Source: an uncultured Clostridium sp.
Lineage (GTDB): Bacteria; Bacillota; Clostridia; Lachnospirales; Lachnospiraceae
DNA length: 5,268 nt
Reading direction: 5' to 3'
NCBI GenBank assembly: GCA_900551135.1
Contig: URUX01000161.1
Span: 1 to 5,268 of the forward strand
Shown: piece after piece, positions 1 through 5,111 of the stretch
Layout of the letters: each line of letters opens with the position of its first letter
How positions within the stretch are numbered: position 1 is the stretch's first letter
Made by a program: the position numbers and the translations under genes
The notes under the pieces: model-generated
The model's input: the letters and a program-made list of their open reading frames with translations, nothing else
Told to the model about the DNA's origin: nothing
Databases searched by the model: none

Positions 1-1
1 G

Positions 2-169
2 GACGCGGACGTTATGACCGCAGCGTTTCAAGAGTTTTCCGCAAAGAAGCTGAACCGGGAGAAAAAGCCCTCTATCCGCAAAGCCCTTGCCGCTGCAAAG
101 GACAAGGCGAAGCAGCTTAACGCCGCCCGCGACAAGGTAAAGAAAATGGACAGGGGGCGCGAGATATGA
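2..169 (+). CDS. DUF3801/PcfB-like conjugation accessory protein, C-terminal fragment
   Basis: This is an open frame entering from the left edge with no start in the window; it supplies the last 55 codons of a gene and ends at TGA 167-169. The visible tail is hydrophilic and very rich in Lys, Ala and Arg. It begins DADVMTAAFQEFSAKK, continues as a predicted helix with many Lys/Ala (about residues 24-48 of the fragment) and ends KKMDRGREI. There is no membrane segment. In Firmicutes ICEs and pheromone plasmids, a DUF3801/PcfB family gene commonly sits directly before the coupling protein gene, and PcfB is known to work with the PcfC coupling protein in substrate recruitment. Here the stop overlaps the next start (ATGA, 166-169), which suggests translational coupling. 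The family call rests on this position and on the style of the C-terminus, since the conserved domain lies outside the window. Confidence 0.65.
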   Translation, partial: DADVMTAAFQEFSAKKLNREKKPSIRKALAAAKDKAKQLNAARDKVKKMDRGREI

Positions 170-1119
170 AGCAGATCAACTACAAAAAGCTGATACTTCC
201 GAATATCCCCTATGTGTTCTTTGTCTATCTCTTTGATAAAGTCGGACAGGCGGTGCGGCTTGCCCCCGGCGCGGATATTTCTGCAAAGATACTGAATATC
301 ACACAAGGATTTTCCGCAGCCTTTGAAAACGCCTTGCCGAGCGTTTACCCGTTGGATTTGCTTGTCGGCATTGTCGGTGCGGTGATTATCCGCTTGATAG
401 TCTATGTCAAAGGGAAAAACGCGAAGAAATACCGCAAGGGCGCGGAGTACGGCTCTGCCCGATGGGGAAACGCCGAAGATATAAAGCCCTACATAGACCC
501 GGATTTCCAAAACAACATCATTTTGACGCAGACGGAACGGCTTACCATGAACAGCCGCCCGAAGCAGCCGAAGTACGCGAGAAATAAGAACGTCGTCGTG
601 ATCGGCGGCAGCGGCAGCGGAAAAACAAGATTTTTTGTCAAACCTAATCTAATGCAGCTTCATTCCTCTTACGTCTTAACCGACCCGAAAGGTACGGTTT
701 TGATTGAGTGCGGGAAGCTGCTGCAACGGGCGGGCTACCGCATTAAGGTACTGAATACGATTAACTTCAAAAAATCTATGCACTACAACCCCTTTGTGTA
801 TATCCGCAGCGAGAAAGATATTTTGAAGCTGGTAAATACGTTGATAGCGAATACCAAAGGTGAGGGAGAAAAAAGCGCGGAGGATTTTTGGGTAAAGGCA
901 GAACGGCTTTTGTATTGCGCGTTGGTGGGCTACATCTGGTACGAAGCCCCCGCCGAGGAAATGAACTTTATTACCCTGTTGGAACTTATCAACGCCAGCG
1001 AAGCCCGCGAGGACGACGAGGAATATCAAAGCCCCGTCGATTTGCTGTTTGCCGACTTGGAAGAACGCGACCCCGACCATTTCGCGGTGAAGCAGTACCG
1101 AAAATATAAATTGGCGGCG

Positions 1120-1126
1120 GGTGTTA
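1120..1126. other. Left junction between the coupling protein gene and the inserted element
   Basis: The coupling protein family sequence ends at the Gly codon GGT (1120-1122), and the sequence from 1123 on (GTTATAAGC) no longer encodes family-like residues. Base composition also falls from GC-rich to AT-rich within a few bases, and a long inverted repeat starts at 1126. The exact crossover dinucleotide cannot be fixed without the uninterrupted site. TnpX and TndX elements as known use GA at the crossover, and no GA is evident in these seven bases, so the true crossover may be slightly different or the recombinase may have another core. Confidence 0.6.
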
Positions 1127-1141
1127 TAAGCTTGAAGAGAC

Positions 1142-1165
1142 TTCTTAATCATCATTTTTTAAGAA
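1142..1165 (+). promoter_or_regulatory. Alternative hairpin that competes with the long stem
   Basis: TTCTTAA (1142-1148) can pair perfectly with TTAAGAA (1159-1165) around a 10-base loop. The 5' arm is also part of the long 1126-1152 arm, so this stem and the long one cannot form together. Mutually exclusive stems followed by a T-run are the layout of an attenuator, but no regulator or leader peptide is evident, so this is only a structural possibility. Confidence 0.3.
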
Positions 1166-1166
1166 A

Positions 1167-1178
1167 TTGGAGCTCCAA
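1167..1178. repeat. Perfect 12-bp palindrome
   Basis: TTGGAGCTCCAA reads the same on both strands and is centred at 1172/1173. It lies in the loop of the long inverted repeat, off its centre (1166). It can form a small extra stem in RNA or a symmetric site for a dimeric protein. Confidence 0.5.
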
Positions 1179-1416
1179 AATGATTAAAAAGTCTCTTGAG
1201 GCTTATTTTTTGCCAAAATACAAAATTGTACTTTTTTAAAAACATTCTCAAAGGATGGCAACATTTTGCCTCGCCAGTCTGGATATAGTGTAAGGAGTTT
1301 TTCAAACCGACACAAAATCCAGAGAAATTTAAAAAAGTTACGTTACTACCTTGTAAAACAGCGTCCGAAAGATGGGTTAAGTGAGAGGAACTTTTTTGAA
1401 GATCCTTACACGAACC

Positions 1417-1443
1417 TTGACAACGGAGCAGCCTGCCCATAGT
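1417..1443 (+). promoter_or_regulatory. Weak candidate promoter for the recombinase operon
   Basis: A perfect -35 hexamer TTGACA lies at 1417-1422. The best -10 nearby is CATAGT at 1438-1443 (four of six matches), but the spacer is only 15 bases, shorter than ideal. Its position between the terminator-like hairpin and the recombinase gene fits, as does the palindrome directly downstream. Confidence is low because of the poor spacing. Confidence 0.25.
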
Positions 1444-1454
1444 GATACCAGATT

Positions 1455-1468
1455 TGAATGTGCATTCA
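1455..1468. promoter_or_regulatory. 14-bp palindrome, possible operator
   Basis: TGAATG (1455-1460) and CATTCA (1463-1468) form a perfect inverted repeat around TG. It lies about 105 bases before the recombinase start and just past the weak promoter candidate, where a repressor could block initiation. A short palindrome of this size can also arise by chance. Confidence 0.25.
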
Positions 1469-1573
1469 GCGTGTCGTTTCTGGCAAATACGTCCCGGAAA
1501 CATCGGAACCCGGTACAGGAACGGATATGGAATGAAAACAGGCAATGAAAAATGAAAGGAAGGAGGAAAACGG

Positions 1574-3448
1574 ATGCAGGAGAAACTTACCGCATTGTAT
1601 GAACGTCTCAGCCATGATGATGACCTTATGGGCGAGAGCAACAGTATATCGAACCAGAAGCAGATGCTTTCAGAATATGCCGAATCCCATGGACTTACCC
1701 CATATATCCATTTTACGGATGATGGCATATCCGGCACAAGATTTGACCGCCCGGGATTTGTCAGCATGATGGATGCCATCAAAGCCGGGCAGATCGGGAC
1801 GGTGATCATAAAGGATATGAGCCGGTTGGGACGTGATTATCTGATGGTCGGTCAGATTCAGGAAATGCTGCGCCAGAAGCAGGTTAGGCTGATCGCTATC
1901 AATGATGGTCATGACAGTCTGAATGGGGATGATGATTTTCTTCCTTTCCGAAACATTATGAATGAGTGGTATGCGAAAGACACGAGCAAAAAGATCCGGT
2001 CTACCTTTAAGGCAAAAGGCAATTCCGGGAAGCACGTTGCAAGCACCACACCATACGGATATCTGAAAGACCCGGAAAATAAGGAACACTGGATCGTGGA
2101 TGAAGAGGCTGCACAGGTTGTTCGCAGGATTTTTCAGATGACAATGGACGGATATGGTCCTTACCAGATCGCAAAGAAGCTGAAAGAAGATCAGGTGGAG
2201 ATCCCGGCAGTACACATGGCAAGGCATGGGGCAGGATTATGGCAGGGAAGAGTGGACGAGATCAAAGACCCCTATGCGTGGGGTTCGTCGACGGTGGCAG
2301 GGATCCTGAGAAAGAGGGAATATCTTGGTCACACTGTTAATTTCAAGACCAGAAAGCATTTTAAGGACAAAAAGAGCCATTATGTGTCAGAAGATAACTG
2401 GACAGTATTTGAGGACACGCAGGAAGCGATCATTGATCAGGAAACCTTTGATAATGTCCAGAGAATCCGGAAGAATGTCCGCAGATACCCGGACGGATGG
2501 GGAGAAGCACATCCACTGACAGGGCTGATGTATTGTGCCGATTGCGGGGCAAAAATGTATGTGCACCGGGTAAATAATGGGAAAAGAATCCCACAATATA
2601 CCTGTTCTGCATATAGCAAGGTTCCGGTTGGAACACTCTGCCCGACACAGCACAGGATTAATGCGGATATTGTGATGGAGCTGATAAAAGACCTGCTGAA
2701 AGCTATCGCAGAATATTCCCATCTGAACCGGGAAGAGTTCATTGAGACAGTGAAGACAACACAGAATTCCCAGCAGTCCAGTGAAATCGTGAGGCTGAAA
2801 AACAGGATAGCAGAAGCGAAAAAGCGTCTGCAGGAACTGGAAAAACTGATCTGCCGAATATATGAGGATAATATCCTCGGTAAGCTGCCGGACGAACGTT
2901 ACGCAGTCCTTGATGGGCAGTATTCCAAAGAACAGAAAGAACTGACAGCGGAAATTTCAGAATTGGAAGCAGAGGTAGCCGGATATGAAAATGGCAGACG
3001 GTCTGCGGAAAGATTTATTGCACTGGTGGACAAATATCAGAATTTTGATGAACTGACCACATATATGCTGAATGAGTTCGTGGAAAAGATTCTGGTGCAT
3101 GAGAGGGACAGGAAAGGAAGCCAGCAGACCACACAGGAGATTGAGATTTATTTTAATTTTGTGGGAAGGTATCTTCCACCGCATTTTGGAGAAGTCCAGC
3201 TGACACCGGAAGAGGAAGAAGAATTACGAAAGCGGGAAGCCAGGAAGGACAGGCTGCACCAGAATTATCTGAGGCGGAAGGCAAATGGAAAACAGAAAGA
3301 ATACGAAGACAAAGTAAAAGAAAAAAGAAAAGCCGAGATCGAGGCGAAGAAGGAAGCAATCCGGCAGGAAGATATTACGAAAGGTGTGTTTGTTCCAGTG
3401 TCGATGCTTCCGGCTGCAGAACCAAAGAAAGGGGTGGTAAATACATGA
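1574..3448 (+). CDS. tnpX: TnpX/TndX-type large serine recombinase
   Basis: This enzyme excises and integrates its element through serine-linked, double-strand break recombination between att-type sites. The N-terminal resolvase domain (about 5-150) has LYERLSHDDD with the nucleophile Ser13 and Arg11, and DMSRLGRDY with Arg84 and Arg87 in the usual catalytic places. The recombinase domain (about 155-305) has the family pattern TTPYGYLKDP (158-167). A zinc ribbon follows with Cys321, Cys324, Cys344 and Cys356. A coiled coil covers about 403-470, and the FVEKILVHERD region (502-512) fits the DUF4368 C-terminal domain. A charged Glu/Lys/Arg stretch at about 545-600 ends the protein. At 624 aa it lies between TndX (533) and TnpX (707). 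The start at 1574 is set by AGGAGG at 1561-1566, seven bases upstream; the only upstream in-frame ATG (1532) meets a stop. It overlaps tnpV by four bases. All catalytic residues look intact. Confidence 0.93.
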   Translation: MQEKLTALYERLSHDDDLMGESNSISNQKQMLSEYAESHGLTPYIHFTDDGISGTRFDRPGFVSMMDAIKAGQIGTVIIKDMSRLGRDYLMVGQIQEMLRQKQVRLIAINDGHDSLNGDDDFLPFRNIMNEWYAKDTSKKIRSTFKAKGNSGKHVASTTPYGYLKDPENKEHWIVDEEAAQVVRRIFQMTMDGYGPYQIAKKLKEDQVEIPAVHMARHGAGLWQGRVDEIKDPYAWGSSTVAGILRKREYLGHTVNFKTRKHFKDKKSHYVSEDNWTVFEDTQEAIIDQETFDNVQRIRKNVRRYPDGWGEAHPLTGLMYCADCGAKMYVHRVNNGKRIPQYTCSAYSKVPVGTLCPTQHRINADIVMELIKDLLKAIAEYSHLNREEFIETVKTTQNSQQSSEIVRLKNRIAEAKKRLQELEKLICRIYEDNILGKLPDERYAVLDGQYSKEQKELTAEISELEAEVAGYENGRRSAERFIALVDKYQNFDELTTYMLNEFVEKILVHERDRKGSQQTTQEIEIYFNFVGRYLPPHFGEVQLTPEEEEELRKREARKDRLHQNYLRRKANGKQKEYEDKVKEKRKAEIEAKKEAIRQEDITKGVFVPVSMLPAAEPKKGVVNT

Positions 3449-3828
3449 AAGAATTGAAACCGATGATACATGATGAAAAGAACGGACTGGATTATATCCT
3501 TGTGGGAGATTATTATATCCCGTTGATTCGTGTGGCGGAAGAAACCAGAGATATTGGTTTCTATGGAAGCCTACGCAGGAATTTTCTGAAAGACTACCGG
3601 CAGGCTTTGTATTCCCAGCTTATGCTGACAGGAAAGCTTTGGACGTATCTGGCTGACCTGAATGAAATCTGCGTGGAACGCAGGGACAGCATGATGGATC
3701 AGATGATGGAAGCAGAGGGTGTCACAGAGGAATTAAAGGGAAAAGACCAGATGGAATGGCTTCGCAGGGTAAATAACATCCGCAACAGAGTGGATGAAGT
3801 AATCCTGACAGAACTGGTCTATGTATAG
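3445..3828 (+). CDS. tnpV: TnpV family protein
   Basis: A 127-aa soluble protein of the TnpV family, known from Tn4451 and related Clostridia elements, where it accompanies tnpX. Its biochemical role is not established. Recognisable family features are GDYYIPLI (21-28), YGSLRRNFLKDYR (40-52), the LTGKLWTYLADLN segment (61-73) and the conserved C-terminus MEWLRRVNNIRNRVDEVIL (103-121) ending ELVYV. It is mostly helical and charged, without membrane segments or a known DNA-binding motif. Its ATG overlaps the recombinase stop (ATGA, 3445-3448), with AAAGGGG at about 3427-3433 upstream, so the two are probably translated from one message. The length appears complete for the family. Confidence 0.88.
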   Translation: MKELKPMIHDEKNGLDYILVGDYYIPLIRVAEETRDIGFYGSLRRNFLKDYRQALYSQLMLTGKLWTYLADLNEICVERRDSMMDQMMEAEGVTEELKGKDQMEWLRRVNNIRNRVDEVILTELVYV

Positions 3829-3838
3829 GGGGATGCTT

Positions 3839-4027
3839 ATGAGATACCGAATTGAATACGCAGATGGTCGTTGCTGTAATTTCGCCAACAGCCGGAAAGA
3901 CCTTCTGGAATGGCTGAAACTTTTAAAGGATGAAGAGATCACAGATATTCGGAAAATCTACAAAAACGGTGTGACGGATTCCGTACTTGAAAAGTATCAG
4001 AATTATCTGGATAAAAATGCCGGATAG
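3839..4027 (+). CDS. Small hypothetical protein of mobile elements (62 aa)
   Basis: The product begins MRYRIEYADGRCCNFANSR and ends YQNYLDKNAG. I do not recognise a named family with certainty, but short proteins with the opening RIEYADG and a later DIRKIYKNG are familiar as hypothetical genes in Clostridia ICEs. The predicted fold is two beta strands followed by helices (ADGRCCNFANSRKDLLEWLK), with no membrane segment. The start at 3839 is chosen because AGGGGG (3827-3832) lies six bases upstream. In-frame ATGs at 3821 and 3833 are less likely, as the first overlaps the tnpV end and the second abuts the binding site. It follows tnpV by ten bases, in the same operon. No function can be assigned. 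Confidence 0.7.
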   Translation: MRYRIEYADGRCCNFANSRKDLLEWLKLLKDEEITDIRKIYKNGVTDSVLEKYQNYLDKNAG

Positions 4028-4041
4028 GAAGGAGAAACAGG

Positions 4042-4335
4042 ATGAAAGCCATCCGATTTATTTTAAGAATAATATTGTTGCCTGTGATGGCTGTTCTGGT
4101 AGTAATAAGACTGTTTGTGGAGTTCCTTGCAGGAATATCAGCAGTTATCTTCCGGGTAATTGCAGGAATTTTTCTTCTGACCGCCCTGCTAAGCTATGGC
4201 TTTGGTCTGGAAAGTTCCGGGGAATGCCTGAAAATCGTATTGGCTGGCTTTCTGTTTTATCTCCTGCCATGTACGGTTGAAATTGTGATTGCGGGAATCG
4301 TCTTTTTAGCAGAATGGATTCGCTCTTTTACATAG
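4042..4335 (+). CDS. Small integral membrane protein, CD1845-like
   Basis: A 97-aa, very hydrophobic protein with about three membrane segments (roughly residues 5-27, 30-52 and 63-93), a positively charged start (MKAIRFILR) and a short polar loop around GLESSGEC (55-62). It has no signal peptidase site, so it should stay in the membrane. Its size and pattern resemble the CD1845 family of small membrane proteins found in Clostridia conjugative elements, a call made from memory and at modest confidence. The role is unknown; membrane proteins of this kind could support transfer or exclusion, but nothing here shows that. The start is backed by GGAAGGAG at about 4027-4034. A longer reading in another frame (3987-4280) is a shadow. 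Confidence 0.75.
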   Translation: MKAIRFILRIILLPVMAVLVVIRLFVEFLAGISAVIFRVIAGIFLLTALLSYGFGLESSGECLKIVLAGFLFYLLPCTVEIVIAGIVFLAEWIRSFT

Positions 4336-4360
4336 GAAGAGGGCAGAAAGGGACACGATT

Positions 4361-4642
4361 ATGAAAAGAGAATTAGTGGAGAGCTACTTCGACTGGAATG
4401 AGATCAGGCTTGAGGCATATTTACGGATTGATCCTCAACTGATTGAACTGGAAGGGGAATGCGAGAAAACGATGGATGAATTGAAGCCATACATAGAGAA
4501 ATACGGTCATGAGTTCTGGACGATTATTGACCGGATCATATCGGCAAGACATGCAGTAGAAGCCTATATCAGCCGGGAAATGTATATCCGGGGATTTCTG
4601 GATTATGAACGTCTGGTATGTGAGATAGAAAGGGATGTATGA
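4361..4642 (+). CDS. Acidic helical hypothetical protein (93 aa)
   Basis: This product is not recognised. It is soluble, acidic and almost entirely helical, rich in Glu, Ile, Leu, Tyr and Arg, beginning MKRELVESYFDWNEIRLEAY and ending YERLVCEIERDV. There is no membrane segment, cysteine cluster or nucleotide-binding motif (Cys33 and Cys87 are isolated). The start at 4361 is supported by AAAGGG near 4347-4352. It lies 25 bases after the membrane protein gene and overlaps the next gene by four bases (ATGA, 4639-4642), so it belongs to the same operon. Small acidic helical proteins in accessory regions are often regulators, antitoxin-like or structural partners, but no specific role can be supported. 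Confidence 0.72.
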   Translation: MKRELVESYFDWNEIRLEAYLRIDPQLIELEGECEKTMDELKPYIEKYGHEFWTIIDRIISARHAVEAYISREMYIRGFLDYERLVCEIERDV

Positions 4643-4938
4643 GGATGAAAGAGGAAGCATTAAAGGGATTTGTGGATTTTATCATTCAGGAACGGATGCA
4701 GAGTGCATTCAGCCAGATGAAAGCCGGGAAAGAACCGGATGACAAGGATGATGTGGAACAAAAGTATGAGGAAGCGGTGGCATTGCTTCCAAAGGATAAA
4801 CAACAGGCAGTCCAGGCATACTGCGATGCTATTTTTGACAGCGGTGCGTATGCTGAGCAGTTCTTTTATCGGTTGGGACTGAAGGATGGGATTCGGTTGT
4901 ATAAGACAGTAAAAAGTATCATCAAGGGAATATCTTAA
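4639..4938 (+). CDS. Small hypothetical protein, DUF6809-like (99 aa)
   Basis: A mostly helical soluble protein. The N-terminal helix contains ALKGFVDFIIQERM, followed by an acidic linker (DDKDDVEQ, 35-42). The C-terminal part has LLPKDKQQAVQAYCDAIFD and ends in a helix with RLGLKDGIRLYKTV. The pattern of a proline-centred helix with a YCDA-type motif followed by an RLGxxDGxRL helix resembles small DUF6809-type proteins of Clostridia, but I hold that only tentatively. The start at 4639 overlaps the upstream stop; ATG 4645 in the same frame is an equally possible start, giving 97 aa. It appears to be the last clear gene of the recombinase operon before the AT-rich segment. Confidence 0.7.
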   Translation: MRMKEEALKGFVDFIIQERMQSAFSQMKAGKEPDDKDDVEQKYEEAVALLPKDKQQAVQAYCDAIFDSGAYAEQFFYRLGLKDGIRLYKTVKSIIKGIS

Positions 4939-5031
4939 ATGGATTGGAAAATGTTATTTAAAATTTACATGTCTTACCATAACTCGGAAAACATATGGAA
5001 TAAGGAATTTTTTTGTGATATACTGTTCTAA
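4939..5031 (+). CDS. Possible 30-aa ORF, perhaps the 5' stump of a cut-off gene
   Basis: Directly after the previous stop (TAA then ATG at 4939), a frame encodes 30 residues, beginning MDWKMLFKIYMSYHNSEN and ending FFCDILF, to TAA 5029-5031. AAGGGAA at 4924-4930 is a good ribosome binding site eight bases upstream, so translation is plausible. The residues look like the start of a normal protein (aromatic and charged, with HNSENIW). It runs straight into the promoter of the lnu gene, whose -10 lies inside it. One reading is that a longer gene of the operon was cut when the AT-rich lnu segment arrived; the other is a genuine tiny gene or chance. Confidence 0.4.
   Translation: MDWKMLFKIYMSYHNSENIWNKEFFCDILF
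5016..5024 (+). promoter_or_regulatory. Extended -10 promoter for the lnu gene
   Basis: TG at 5016-5017, one base, then TATACT at 5019-5024 gives an extended -10 with five of six consensus bases. The -35 region (about 4996-5001, TGGAAT) is poor, as is common with extended -10 promoters. Transcription would begin near 5031, giving an untranslated leader of about 80 bases before the lnu start, so the resistance gene need not rely on the recombinase operon. Confidence 0.55.
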
Positions 5032-5080
5032 AAATCGTTGTCTGGCGATTTGGTGAATCCCGATAGATTATTTTATAGGG
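5032..5080 (+). promoter_or_regulatory. Leader with two small hairpins before lnu
   Basis: AAATCG (5032-5037) pairs with CGATTT (5046-5051) around an eight-base loop. A second, imperfect pairing joins CCCGATAGA (5059-5067) with TTATAGGG (5073-5080). The leader carries no ATG-started peptide; a TTG at 5038 opens an 18-codon frame but lacks a ribosome binding site. The hairpins leave the GGAGAA binding site (5099-5104) free, so they do not obviously mask it. A control role is possible but not shown. Confidence 0.3.
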
Positions 5081-5111
5081 AACAGAAACTTTGAATTTGG
5101 AGAATAGATAA

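Larger units (their letters stand above)
1126..1211 (+). terminator. Long imperfect inverted repeat with T-run at the element left end
   Basis: The arms are 1126-1152 and 1180-1206, and 24 of 27 positions are complementary (25 counting a G-U pair at 1132/1200). The mismatches are 1134/1198 and 1144/1188. The 27-base interval contains a second palindrome. Six T residues at 1206-1211 follow the 3' arm, so on the + strand the structure resembles a rho-independent terminator with a very long stem. It would stop transcripts leaving the truncated conjugation operon before they reach the recombinase gene. As it starts within about four bases of the junction, it could also be a recombinase recognition structure at the element end. 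The hairpin is seen in the sequence; its function is inferred. Confidence 0.6.
166..1239 (+). pseudogene. VirD4/TraG-type conjugative coupling protein, truncated by insertion
   Basis: Type IV coupling proteins are inner-membrane ATPases that deliver the relaxase-DNA complex to the conjugation channel. Two N-terminal membrane segments are visible (about residues 8-28 and 62-81), followed by the family motif YGSARWG (95-101), a perfect Walker A GGSGSGKT (147-154), TDPKG (172-176) and NPF (208-210). Family members are about 600 aa. Here the family-like sequence stops after KYKLAAG (residues 313-319, ending at base 1122), where intact relatives as I recall continue with Lys-Thr-Ala-Lys. The next 38 residues (VISLKRLL to the TAA at 1237-1239) are read out of the inserted DNA, including its end hairpin. 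The half carrying the Walker B DEFAN-type motif and later ATPase motifs is missing, so the product should not work as a coupling protein. The membrane anchor and Walker A part could still be made. It overlaps the upstream gene by four bases. Confidence 0.85.
1207..1573. other. Region of about 360 bases between element end and recombinase gene
   Basis: No start-supported gene is visible. The + strand frame with codons beginning at 1200 stays open for 80 codons to TAG 1440-1442, but it has no ATG or GTG start with a ribosome binding site. Its only visible alternative start is TTG at 1266, without a good binding site. Its last residues (SERNFFEDPYTNLDNGAACP) look protein-like, so it may be a decayed gene remnant or chance. 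A minus-strand frame is also open across most of this region but extends antisense into the recombinase gene, so it is treated as a shadow. The region also holds a possible promoter and a 14-bp palindrome listed separately. Confidence 0.5.

Noticed and set aside
1122..1573. Group II intron or retron at the insertion in the coupling protein gene
   Set aside because: The sequence after the junction lacks a GTGCG-like intron start and there is no reverse transcriptase in the window. The serine recombinase explains the insertion better.
1545..1769. A 74-codon + strand frame starting just before the recombinase
   Set aside because: It mostly overlaps the recombinase in another frame and its product has no family-like features.
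1159..1809. Long minus-strand open frame (216 codons)
   Set aside because: About a third of it is antisense to the well-supported recombinase gene, it has no recognisable motif and its start lies within that gene; it is best explained as a shadow.
2864..2878. Perfect inverted repeat GAGGAT-AAT-ATCCTC
   Set aside because: It lies inside the recombinase coding region, in ordinary codons, with no T-run or regulatory position.
3821..3838. Earlier ATG starts for the 62-aa gene
   Set aside because: ATG 3821 overlaps the tnpV end without its own binding site and ATG 3833 abuts the AGGGGG; ATG 3839 has proper spacing.
4939..5111. Insertion sequence terminal repeat bordering lnu
   Set aside because: lnu(C) is known on ISSag10-type elements, but I could not identify a terminal repeat or target duplication here, so none is annotated.
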